Below, piece after piece: positions 1-11,449 of a stretch of 64,000 nucleotides of DNA. The stretch is from the NCBI GenBank assembly GCA_905331475.1, contig CAJNYU010002755.1, positions 107,354 through 171,353 of the forward strand, in the 5' to 3' direction. The DNA is from Rotaria socialis (Eukaryota > Rotifera > Eurotatoria > Philodinida > Philodinidae). Position 1 is the first letter of the stretch; each line of letters begins with the position of its first letter. The notes under the pieces are model-generated. The model saw only the letters and a list, made by a program, of their open reading frames with translations, did not search any database and was not told the DNA's origin. Position numbers and translations under genes: made by a program.

Positions 1-1450
1 GTATATACAGATAAGTATTCCGTTCAATATGTAGAATTAAGAATAGTTTCCTTATGATTAACAACTATATAATTGGATTAGATTTTATATTTTAATCTCA
101 CAACTATTGTGCACCAAATTTTATTCTCTTTAGGAACTTGTGATTATCTAACTAATAAATACTGGCGGACAGGAAATAATACTTGGTACGAAAAATTATA
201 GAAAATTTCTTATTTTTATTTATGGTTTTCTAGTATGTCACAGTCACCTATGAATTCAACATGTACATTCGATCATCAATGTTTAACTAATATTTCTCTA
301 TCGTGCTCATCACCAACAAATCGTAGTTCATGTCAATGTGCAGATAACTATTGGTATAATACAACGAAATGTGCACGAAAGTTTCTATCTGGTGCCACTT
401 GTAATAGTTCAAATCAAGTGCCACGCTGAATACAACTGTATGCGATTGCACAAGTAAGACTGCTCCCTCTTTCTCTCGAAATATATACGTATACATATGT
501 TTATTTATTGTTTTGATCAAGAAAATCGACATTTTATTTTCAATCTATTTTTAGATTATACAGATTATTGGGCAGGCTTTCTCAATAGTACCTATGGTGC
601 TTATTGTACACCTAAAATTAATTATGGTGTAACTTCATTTACTTGTGTATCATCTTATCAGTGTAGAGACTATAACTGTGTTAAATGTGTTTCTGGTCAA
701 TGTACTTGTAATAGTACATATGAATATTGGGATGGAACAATGTGTAATCCTCGATTAAATTATTCGTAATAAGAAATAATTCAAAGAAAATAACTTATTT
801 TATTTTTTGATTATTTATTTCAGATATTCATGTAATGCAACATCAAATATGTCGAAATTGGGCATCTGTGCCTAATCTTCAATGTTTTACTCCAACAAGT
901 GGTGGTACAACTAACCAATGTCTCTCTAATTCAACACAAGATTTTGATTATTGTCGAGATTCTTGCTATACAGCTCACGGCTGGCAAGCAGCATGTAATA
1001 CAACTTCTTGTTATGCAGTTTCGGTGTGTGATCAATCAAAATCTCTTTCATGCGTCAATAATATTTGTAATTGTACGAGTATTCAATGGTGAAATACAAC
1101 ATCATGCGTTGGATAGGGTAAATCAAAAAAAGTCATTTTAATCAATAGAATGTCTCCTTTCCTTCAGGTACTTACTTAGCATCATGTACAACCGGTCAAG
1201 ATTATCAATGTGAAGAATATAATCTTCTATCATGTATTGCTTCACAATGTAATTGTGCATCGGTTATGTATTGGCCAAGTTCATTGAACTATTGTGTAGC
1301 GAAGAGCAGCTATTTACGAACATGTGTACATCAACAAGTCAATGTCTTGTAGCAGCTGGTGTTGGCTTAATTTGCACGAGTGACCAATGTCTATGTTCAA
1401 CAGGATATTCATGGAGTTCTTCACTTCAGCAATGCGGTGCAGTGGGTTGA
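1..1450 (+). pseudogene. Decayed Cys-rich (EB-like repeat) secreted protein gene, 5' end outside window
   Basis: Exons at about 134-185, 234-453, 555-756, 824-1110 and 1168-1450 encode repeated modules of one pattern: several Cys-x(4-9)-Cys pairs, a CxC, then a Tyr-Trp and Asn-Thr-Thr stretch, resembling EB-type Cys-rich domains of invertebrate secreted or cell-surface proteins. Splice signals are intact, but the reading frame is not. One base seems lost near 430, where NSSNQVPR must change frame to reach NTTVCDCT. A second shift lies near 875 and a third near 1325, and a TGA stands at 1090 where the pattern (SIQW..NTTSC) wants a codon. The last module ends at a normal stop at 1448-1450. The 5' part and signal peptide lie left of the window. 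Other multi-exon genes here keep frame, so decay is likelier than poor sequence. The family call is by pattern only. Confidence 0.65.
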
Positions 1451-4227
1451 TTTACGACAAAAATATGTATGAACTTTTTTAAAATGGAATATAAAGTTTG
1501 ACGATAAAATAACAGCAGTCTGGCATTAGTTTTTTTTGACTATTTTAATGGATTGAGACTAAAAACATAATAAAATGTATCAATAAAATTATATTTTAAT
1601 AGTTTCTTTTTTAATTTCAAATGTTCTTAAAATATAAACCGACAATATAATATACTCTTTCAATACTAAATTAAAAAGTGCACATGATCAAGTATGTTGA
1701 AGGCGAGTAAATATCATTGGTAGTGACAATAACAAAACAATGTGATTTTTATGTATTGCAATAAATGAACTTATCTTCTCTCAAAAGAGATACTTGATAA
1801 TGAATATTGAGTGTAGAGTGCCCTTTGTTTTACTCTGTGAAACATAACTCGGCATTGAAGAAATTATTTTCTTTATTTCAAAAACGAACTATTATTAATA
1901 AAGTTTAAAAAACATGTTCATCCAAACTTCTTTCATAAAATGCACTGCATAAAAACATATTTGAACAATATCGATACGCTGAAATCTTTAAGATTATGCG
2001 ATGAAACACTCTCTTTTCTATTAGTTTATAGTTCAAACTGTTTAAATTGTGTTAACAATACTGGTCAAAATTAAAACTCAACATCAGAATTGAAATCAGA
2101 ATTTTTTAAAGGAAACCTGGATTATTCTTGGAAAGAAACTGTCAGAAAAGAACAAGTCCTCAAAATTTTCTATCACATAAGGCTTCCCTTCTGAATCCTA
2201 TAACATTCTGAGTGAAATTTTGACATCTGTCGAAGTATATTGATACTACGAAATGAAATCTTAGAAAATTCAGCCAAAAAAAAGATATTTCTTTCTTGAG
2301 ATAATTCATTTTCAAAAGGAATTGACCCTATTAGTCAGTCTTTTTGTCATAAATATTTTACTTTAGGTCAAGGCTTAGGCGAAATAGTCATACATTTGAA
2401 CGTATGATCCTATCAGACGAACATTTCTAAGATTTATTTTACTCTAAAAGAATTACTTCGTATCGAGAAGCAGAGAAACGAAACTTATTATTTCATATTA
2501 TTATTTTTGCAGTAAAATCTCTTTCAAGCAGTAAGAACTGAACTAAATGATAGTGACTAGTTTTCTTTTCGGAAACTGTTTTTAATTAAATAAAAAGCAT
2601 TTGAGCTACAAAAAAAACAACAGAAAAGCAGAATGTATTAACATATTAATGTGAAAAATTGTATGTTTCGACAATCGACAGAAGTTCATAATGGGATGCA
2701 TTTTACTTAAAGATTATGTATGAAACATATGACAAAAAGTTCATCGCGAATGGTTAGCATCGGATCTACTGAAGAAAGAAAAAAGCATTTTATCTATCAA
2801 TATGTATTTTCTAGAGCAATGGTAGACAAAATAATATCCAATATCATAGACATTCATTGATAAAAAGAAAGATACCCATTGAGTATAGCGATTGAAAATA
2901 AATTTACATCGATTATATAAACATATACATCAAATTGACTTCTCATTATCGATCAACATTGAAACTACACGACTAAACAATATTGAGTGACATGATGTTT
3001 TATATCGTATGACGTAAAAATCTCTCTAAAAAGTTTTTTTTTTGCAACTTTCTCTTGATCATAAAATTGCATCGTAAAATGAAACATTTTATATTAGCGT
3101 ACCTAAATGTCATAAATCAGTCAGCTTTCTTAAGTGTAGAGACGATAATAGATGTTCATTTTTGATAAGTTCATAATCGATTTTATCAACAGATTGCATT
3201 GGTTTTGAACTAGGACACTGAAATGCAATATCAAAATCGATTTTATTTATTAAATTCTCTAAGAAGAATATCGTCTACTTTTGAATCTCTCTTTCATTCA
3301 TGCCTTTAAACAAGTATGATAATAAAATTCTTGAAATCATTTATTAAATAAACATCGCTTTCAAAATAGGATTTAAATGCTGATCAAATTTAGAATGTAA
3401 AGCTGATGTACTATTCGATAAATATTGAAATTAAAACAAAAGTAATATGAGAAGAATTTATAGAAAAATAAAAAAAACAAACATACATGCAGAAGATAGA
3501 TTTCTGAAATATAAACGTATAAGATTATCAAATTTATCGATTGGTCATATTGTCGAATAAGTGATTTCTACAAAAAGAAATTGATTATAAAAATTCAAGA
3601 AAGTTTTAAGCGAATAAAACCTTTTATCTATTTCGAAACAGGAAGAGAACCAGTTTTTGTTGCTGTTGTTATTCTAACTTTGATAAATATTTCAAATGAA
3701 AATAAAACCTCGTTAAAATCGATGAACAATATGAAAATCATCAATAAACCATTAAAATAAAGGTTGTGTATGTTTTCAGATTATCGCTCTGTTGTATTTG
3801 AATAATTCATGGAAATATGATATCATGATGATACTTTCAGAAATATCTTCTTGAGGATTTATGATTGTTTCAGAAGATCCCGATGCTGACACACGATTTT
3901 CTTTTCATCTTTTCTAAATATGTATATTAAAATGCTCGTATACGAAATAATAGCAACAAGGTTATTATTTATCATGCAGGAACATCTATAAATTCTTTCT
4001 GTGTCACATTGAATATTGTTTTTCATATACAAAAAAAAAACATTCATATCATTACATAGTATCTATACAGACAAATAAGCGATGTCGAGAAAAGATAAGA
4101 AAAATGGAAATAACAACATCAATAACAAAATGAATGTAGATATGCAAAAAAAAACAAAAAGAGCGAGAATATCAATCAGGTCGAAATAATGAAAAAAAAA
4201 TAGTCAGAAAATGAAAATGCATTAGAA
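1451..4227. other. Gene-free AT-rich stretch
   Basis: No exon with coding character and splice signals was found on either strand. The part next to 4227 should hold the 3' UTR of the CERT gene. Only A/T homopolymers and simple AT-rich sequence are seen. Confidence 0.5.
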
Positions 4228-7200
4228 TCAAAATAGGATAGGCTTATTGCGTGTTTGCTCAACTACATAGGACGTAAAGCGTTTAAGAAAACGAGGATAT
4301 TCACGTTTTGCCACGCTAAAGTTAGGTAAATCAAAATTAATATGTTAAAATATTCATGTCTAAACTTACCCTCGCAATGCTGCACTTGGCACCCAACCGC
4401 CAGGATTGACTGAAATAAAAACAGAACTATAGTTAAACATTGAACAAACTGTGGATTGTTCAAGAACAATTGTATCCATAGTAACTTTCAATATTATGAG
4501 AAAAGTAAACAAATTATCAACAACTGAAAGACATGCGACCACTACATGGATCATTAACTGTAGGGGAACAACCAAACATAGCACAACTCGATGACCGGAA
4601 CTAGTCACTAATTCATCTTTACGTTGTGGTATACATTCATCTGATAATGTTTACCTAATCGTGACTCATGTGTTATTATTTCTATTCCACATGAAAATTC
4701 TGTCTTCAAAAATATCCGAATGAATAATAAGAAATTTGTGTATGCGCTATCAAATTAACTCGGCGACCATGAAGATGATATTGAGTGTTTATGTTATTTC
4801 TATTTCGATCGAATCTATTTTATGCGAAGCATTTCTCTATTAATAGTATTCATGAAGGACAAACCATAAGACGTTCTTCTGCATGCGTATGACAGTAATT
4901 CTAACTAAATAAACTCTGAAAGTACGACGAAGTTCATTTATCTTAATCAAGATAGTTGACTTTTTCTATATTTTTTGTTTCAAGCAAATAAAACGTTTCT
5001 ACATACCAAACGCGACATAAGTAAGTTTGCATTGAATATTTTCACGTTTAATATCTTTTGGATCTAATGGTGGTTCACTTATGATTGTTTCGCATATTAA
5101 AGCAACATTAGCAACAAGACGAACTTGGGGTGACTTAATCTATGAGAGAGAGAGAGAGAAGAAAAAAGAATAAAAGTTCTATAAAACAGAATAAGATAAA
5201 TGTTTATTTTTTTACTGGTGCAAGTGGATGTGGTGTTGTGTAATTAACTACAAGCCATGTTGGTTGATCTTCATCGGAATGTGATATACATCGAATATGA
5301 GACCAAAAACATGAATCACGTTGTGCAGCTGGCCAAACACGTTTATGTAACTGGAAAAATATCACTGTATCTGGATCTAATGCTTCAATTATTTTTGTCG
5401 AATCAAGTGTTGCTTTAAAAACAATAGATTAAAAATTTAAAAAAAAAGCCTTTGCAAATAACGTACTTTCCCATTCCATTCGATACTGAAACTCCCAAAA
5501 GTACCGACAAATTTCATGACCGGTCACACCCTAAACGTGAAACAAGAACAGATACGAAATGAAAATGAATCCTGTATATGTTCTTACTTTAATTGTATGA
5601 AAACATTTAAGGGGATCAACAACAATTCCATTTTCTTCAACTTCACGTCGATAGACTTTCATTTCACCGTCTTGATGTATTAAATCCCAACCATTTGATA
5701 CATCTTCGCGAACATACTGTAAATGTTCTTGAACAATACGTTCAACCTAATAGATTAATAATTAGTAATAAAAAGTGAAAAAAAAGAGTTTTTTTTTGTA
5801 ATATTTACGTCATCAGTTAATCGATGTTTGCCGTTACTTTCTGAATTATCATCATTTGATTTTGATACAATCGTTGAAACAGGCACTGCCTTTGGTACAT
5901 GTTTTGATGAAGACTTTGATTTATTTACTGTTGAATTAGTGGAGGATTTAGAATGAGCTGATAATTTCGACTGAAAACAAAACACAAAAGAAACTTTATT
6001 GAATATTCGAGGTGTATAATTTATTCAGACCTCATCCGATGATAAAGAACTAGATTCATTTTTAATAAAATTCTCTTCGAAAATTTTATTCGAAAATGAC
6101 GATGATATTTCAAGAGAATCATTATTTATGTTATGAATGTCGACAGAAGATATAGGAGACGATAGCAAAGATGATGCAGTCAGTATCAAGGGATGTTTAC
6201 TTTGCTGATAGTAAGGTCGTAAACCGCCAACATAACAGGACGATGATGAATAAGATGAAACGAGTGGAGTTAGTGAAATAATTATAGTCGACTTTTCATA
6301 ATCTGATTCCGATGTATGAAAATGTTTTTTTCCCGATCGCATTGTCATCGTTTACGCTAAATACGATTTTTCTGTGACGCTTATCAATATTATACACGTC
6401 CGTAAAAGTGTCTTCGTAGTTATAAAAGATTTATCGTGTTTTTTTTCTCTCTATTGTTTACGTATCCTCGTTTTTTTTTCTATATTCTACTAGCAACATG
6501 CATCGTTAATATTCATATACAATGACAAGACTCTAAAATGCATAGCTTTACCAATGATGTAATAATATCGATTGAGAGAAAGAGAGCGTGACAGCATATT
6601 AGTATACAAGCTTTTATACGTTAAGTTTTTAATTCATCATCTAAACCAAGTTGATAATGTGATGAAAAAGAAAAGAACAGTTTTGTCATCATTTGTCTAT
6701 TCTCTTTCTTCTACTCCTACATATTTTTCTACACATTGTATCGTTATTTTTGTTACTCATTGTTAGTTTTATGCATATATAACCCAAAAATAAAAATAAG
6801 GAAATATTAGTACTTACTGAAATTGGATATTTATCAATGTCACGATCGATTCGATCAAGAGATTGATCGAGTGCATCGAAAAATTCGTCTTCTTTTAATG
6901 TACTATGTGGTCCTTCCTTTAAAATAAATGGAATGTATGAATTAATTTCATTCTAATAATTGATTTACTTCAGCATCTGGAGAACCGAATACGGGAACTT
7001 TTTTCTTATTGATTTGATTATATAGATCTTGAAATCTTTTACGACGTTCTAATTCCTATAAAAATTAAAAATTTTAATATAAAAATTTGCCCTTGTTTTT
7101 AATATTTACTTTTTCATATTTTTTTCTCCAAATATCTTCTCGTTTTTGCATTAATTCAATAGAAAATGCTACATTATGTATAACGCCATCAGTTGTTGCT

Positions 7201-8429
7201 TTAAATGTTAAAGCTGAACAGCAGAAAAAAAAGTCATTATTATAAACAATAAAAAAATTGAAGTAGACAAACCAACCTTCGCCTTTAAAATCAATAGCCA
7301 TTGCTGCATGATCATCAAGAGCTAATCGATCGAATTCTGAAAATAATTTAAAAACAACAATCGTGAAAATTTTGTTTGTCATTAAAAGTCAATACAAACT
7401 TGGTTTTATCGATGGATTTCTTACTGTATCACCGTCTAATATTGACTTTGAATCATTTTTATCTAATGATTCTTCAAAGTCTAAATCAGTTACATTTTCA
7501 TCTTTACAAAAAAAATCAATATATTATCTAATTTTTTTCTAAATAAATTAACTAACACTCCTTTTGATATGGTTCAAATCCTTTTGTTACTGCATTAGCA
7601 CAAGCATCAAAGTAGGTTTGTAGTGTAGCAACTTGTTGTACAAGTAATTCTCGAAATGTTTCTAATTCATTTAATTTTTCTTTTAAACTACGATCTTTCT
7701 ATAATGAAAATTTAAAAAAAAGACAAATACTTGATTTCACAATTTCAGTTGTTTTTCTCTAATATTTTTACTTTAAATGAACCAGTTGACGTAACACTGG
7801 CACTTGCTGTAGATGCTAACGAACCAATACTTGGATGACGTCTTAAACTTGTTTCACTGCCATAACCGGATTCACTTTTACACATTTGTTTATGATCTTC
7901 TAAGGCTTGTATCCAACGTTCACGATCTTCGGGACTATGTGCACGTAAATACCATACTGAATCACCGACGCGTACATCAAAACGACATTCATCAAATTCA
8001 TGAGACTAAAGAGAAAATTTCTTGTTTAACATCTGAGATATATCATGTTTTACTCAAAAAACAACGTCTTTACGGTGCACTAATGGTATATTATTATTCT
8101 ATTGACTTATTAAAATTATAGGAGATGATATGTTTATTTTTCGAAATTGTTCTGCTCTAAAATAAATGTTTGATTTGTACCTGAATAAGAGCTTGTTTCA
8201 CAGACAGAGCTCCCCGACAACCAAGGCTAATATCATATTCATTCTTATAATAATTTAGAAAACCATGTCTTAATATAACATATCTTTCTTGCCAGCCATG
8301 CAAATAATTAGTCCATTTGAAAACTCGTCCTTGAAACTCTCCGTTTCTAAACGAACCACTAGTTGTTTTTTCGTCGTCAAAAGATTCATCATCGTCCGAT
8401 GATGTTGCATAATCAAGAGTTGTTGCCAT
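4228..8429 (-). CDS. CERT1: Ceramide transfer protein CERT (STARD11/GPBP)
   Basis: Carries ceramide from ER to Golgi for sphingolipid synthesis. Fifteen exons on the minus strand: 8181-8429, 7772-8005, 7557-7698, 7400-7501, 7277-7336, 7110-7213, 6969-7055, 6818-6916, 5809-5970, 5588-5746, 5467-5530, 5216-5412, 5007-5139, 4370-4409, 4228-4315. They sum to 1920 nt, 639 aa, close to the human long form. Residues ~32-128 form the PH domain ([24 protein letters not shown]) that binds Golgi PI4P. Next comes a Ser-rich phospho-regulatory run ([14 protein letters not shown]), a coiled-coil-like middle ([20 protein letters not shown]), the FFAT-type motif EFFDALD at ~337-343 for ER VAP binding, then a START domain from ~414 to the C-terminus, with [19 protein letters not shown] and VNPGGWVP. 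The last residues KPILF match the vertebrate end. Start chosen at the only upstream Met before the PH domain; it faces the EPT1-like gene 280 bp away. No broken exon seen. Confidence 0.95.
6031..6348 (-). CDS. Candidate alternative first exon of CERT, PH-less form
   Basis: Inside the 847-bp intron between CERT exons 8 and 9 lies a 106-codon open frame beginning [20 protein letters not shown] and very rich in Ser and acidic residues. An in-frame stop sits just upstream of its ATG, so it cannot be a cassette exon continuing exon 8. It ends on a possible donor (GAG|gtctga) in phase 0, which is the phase of CERT exon 9. Joined there it would give a protein that lacks the PH domain and FFAT motif but keeps the whole START domain. 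The donor is weak, and a chance open frame or a nested gene remains possible. Confidence 0.4.
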
Positions 8430-8708
8430 TCAATTCTTATTCTTTTCTACATATAAATACAGACAAATGCATTTAAGAAAACGAAAAAATTTGAAAGCAG
8501 AAAAAAAAACAAGCTGAATAAAATAAAAAAAAAGAAGAAACAAATATCCATAGGAATGATAAAGAAAAACTATGGACCCAATTCAATTACAATTGGTTCA
8601 TTAGAAGGACGAATAAAAACGAGAGGAATAGCATTATCTTTTTGGGTATCGCTGCTTTGTTATTATCAGAATAAGCTATTTCAGATAGTTATCAACAAAT
8701 CTGTATCG
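8430..8708. promoter_or_regulatory. Divergent promoter region between CERT and EPT1-like gene
   Basis: Only 279 bp separate the two start codons, which point away from each other, so both promoters must lie here or overlap the 5' UTRs. The stretch is A-rich, without a clear TATA box. Inferred from layout. Confidence 0.5.
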
Positions 8709-11117
8709 ATGAATTTTTTCAATTATCAGTATCTTGGTCGAAAACATCTACAAGGTCTCAATGAATATAAAGTAAACATAAATAAAAATGAATTAATCTT
8801 ATTTTTTTTTTGTATAATTAATATTATTTTTTAGTATAATGCAATTGATACATCGCCTATATCACTTTATATCATGCAACCTTTTTGGAATAAGTGTGTT
8901 GAGGTAAAGTAAATCTTAGAATTGTCAATAATATCTATGTGACTGAGTCACCATGCATCATTAATTCGTATTTTTGAGTCAGATTAGTAAATTCTAAGTA
9001 AGGAATCGACGATGGAATATACACGCATATGTTACTCTTTTTATTGCTCCATCTATTGATAATAAGTATCTTTCAATGAAATACAAAGGAATGATATCCT
9101 TATAGCTTTTTCTTTTTCTAGCTACGATTTGTTTTTTTTTATTAAAATTGTAGGCTAATCGAAAGGGTTTCAAGGAAGAAAACTTAAAAATTGTATTATT
9201 TTAGTCTAAAATTTTTATGTCTATAAATAGTCGAAAAAGGCCATTAGAACGTGTAGTGAATTTCAGTATAAATTGTTGTTTTCATTACGAAATAATCACA
9301 TTTTATTTATTATTCAAAACATGAAACGCTGAATACTGATCATCACTCGAGACAAACATTTCGTAGGTGTGAAGAGTCTTTTTTTCAACCAATCGAATTA
9401 TTGTACCGTCTTTCTATTGAAATATATGTTGTTAGGCGCACTTCTCAGCTCGAAACAAGATGTTCCAGGATTAGAAACCTAGCGAAGAATTTCTATTTCA
9501 ACGGTGAAACGTTAAAATAGATGTTCTTTGTCAGTTTTTTTTGCACCTCATCTAAATCTAATTGTTATCAAAACTTGAAATCAAGATGGTGTAAACATCT
9601 AAGTGCATTTTTCTATGTAAAGATAAGAGCCATTAGTTGACGCTTCGACTAAAAGAAGTTATTGTGATATAATCACACATATCTGAGAGGAAACAATGCT
9701 TAGAGATAAGGTCATACTTTGAACATAGATCAAAACCAGAAAACATCTTCAATCATCTTTGCTAAAAAAAACACATTTTTTTGATGGATGTGAAAATAAA
9801 TCGAAATTTATCGTAGTGTTCATCATATAATCTATTGAAAAATAACAAGTAAACTTATCAATCACTATCTTCCTCGAATAAGCAATTCTACGGGGAAAAA
9901 CCTTTTCACATTTTGTTTTGAGTTGAACTAAGAGATTAATTGATTGTTGAGAAAATTTTTCTTGAAACTAATTTAATCATTTCTTTTTAATGAATTACAT
10001 GAAAACAGAAATATCGATTGTGTACTATTTTTCTTTTTAGTTTTTTCCACGATGGTTTGCACCAAATTTAATGACGTTTCTTGGTTTTCTTCTTCTCGTT
10101 TTTAATTTTCTTATATTTTCATATTACGATTTCGATTTTACGGAATCACTTGCTCTGCCAAATTGGATATGGCTTGTAGCAGCAATTTGCCAATTTTGTT
10201 CACATCAGTTAGGTATGTGATTGATAGATGAAAACAAAAGCTTGAAATAAATAATATTTTGTAGATGGTATGGATGGAAAACAAGCTCGACGTACAAAAT
10301 CTAGTAGTGCATTAGGAGAATTATTTGATCATGGTGTTGATTCATGGGCTTGTTTTTTATTTCCTGTTAGTATTTTTTCTGCAATATCACAAGATGAATA
10401 TGGATTTACACCAATGGCTATGCATTTTCTTCTTTGGACTATTTATGCATCATTTATTGATTCACATTGGGAGAAATATAATACAAAGATTTTATATTTA
10501 CCATGGTCGTATGATATATCAATGCTGGTAATATATTCAATTGATTATTATCTATTTTTCATTTAAGTTTCTATTTAAATTAAATAGTTTATGACAATAA
10601 CATATTTATTGGCATACATTTTTACGCCAACAGTTTTCCGTTTTGATATTCCAATTTTGAATGTTCCATTTTCGAAACTCATATTATTTGTTTGGCCAGG
10701 TGAGATATTGTTTTTGTGAAACACGATCTGAAAGGAGTGTTGTAGTATATAGGGTAGAAATTTGGGCCTACACCCGTCCTCCACACAGGCCATGATAGAG
10801 AAATTAATTAATTAATTAATTAATTAACTTTTCTGTCACGGTCTGCGATGATCTCTGAATTCTCTGTCATGGTCTGCGATGGTCTCTGAATTCTCTGTCA
10901 CGGTCTGCGATGGTCTCCAGAGACTCGATACATCATAATACAGACCGTGGTAGACGTGTTCCAGAAAAGGAGCTTCATCGTGTTTCACATTTTAATCCCA
11001 CAGAGATTGCGCTAACAGCTTTTTAATATAAAACTAAAATTTTATATCTATTTCGATGTCCTTTTTAGTATTTGCAATAGGTACATCAATACCGATAAGT
11101 ATTAAACATATCCAAGC
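8709..11117 (+). CDS. Ethanolaminephosphotransferase-like CDP-alcohol phosphotransferase, 3' truncated
   Basis: Homologue of EPT1/SELENOI and CEPT1, ER membrane enzymes that move phosphoethanolamine or phosphocholine from the CDP form to diacylglycerol. Exons 8709-8771, 8835-8903, 10041-10212, 10265-10527, 10588-10699 and 11069-11117 join in consistent phases (~242 aa). The N-terminus (YLGRKHLQGLNEYKYNAIDT) and SLYIMQPFWNK align with animal EPT1. The catalytic motif is complete at the start of exon 4: DGKQARR, then eight residues, G-x3-D-x3-D (GELFDHGVDSW). SHWEKYNTKILYLPWSYDIS follows as in EPT1. After exon 6 (IPISIKHIQA) a donor gtaagt is present but no later exon is found; without splicing a TAA follows at once. 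About 150-180 C-terminal residues with the later membrane helices are missing. The next kilobase and a half is a palindromic repeat, then a convergent gene. Probably a damaged copy, possibly still making a short protein. Confidence 0.85.
8904..10040 (+). other. Long second intron of the EPT1-like gene
   Basis: At 1137 bp this intron is far longer than its neighbours (50-370 bp). It is AT-rich and shows no coding exon, tandem repeat or recognisable element. Confidence 0.5.
10716..10988. mobile_element. MITE-like insertion in EPT1-like intron 5
   Basis: A 273-bp block starts with GTGAAACACGAT (10716-10727) and ends with its exact complement ATCGTGTTTCAC (10977-10988), giving 12-bp terminal inverted repeats. 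Inside are a (TTAA)n run (about 10803-10826) and about three copies of a ~31-bp unit (about 10835-10925) containing TCTCTGTCACGGTCTGCGAT. It codes for nothing and is more GC-rich than the intron around it. No clear target-site duplication. Reads as a small non-autonomous DNA transposon. Confidence 0.6.
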
Positions 11118-11449
11118 GTAAGTAATCATTTACTATCATTTAAATTTTTAATGAAACAGACTCGGCAATGTTTTACTAGCGATGTAAAGCATAGGGGAAT
11201 TCGTCGCGAGTCGTATCTTATCAAGATACTTTCAAAAAAAAAACTTTTGCAATTTTTTCTGTTATTATACTAAATTAGTACCGTTAAGTTGAAACGATAT
11301 CTTTCACCACGGTTTTTCGTATTAGAGTTGCAGACATCGATAATGGGTTCAAAATTATGCTAGTGTACAATATTTCTTTAAAAAAAATGAAGCTGTGAGA
11401 ATAGTTTGTTCTGAAAGCAGCTCTCGTACATCGTCACACGCATCTGAAA

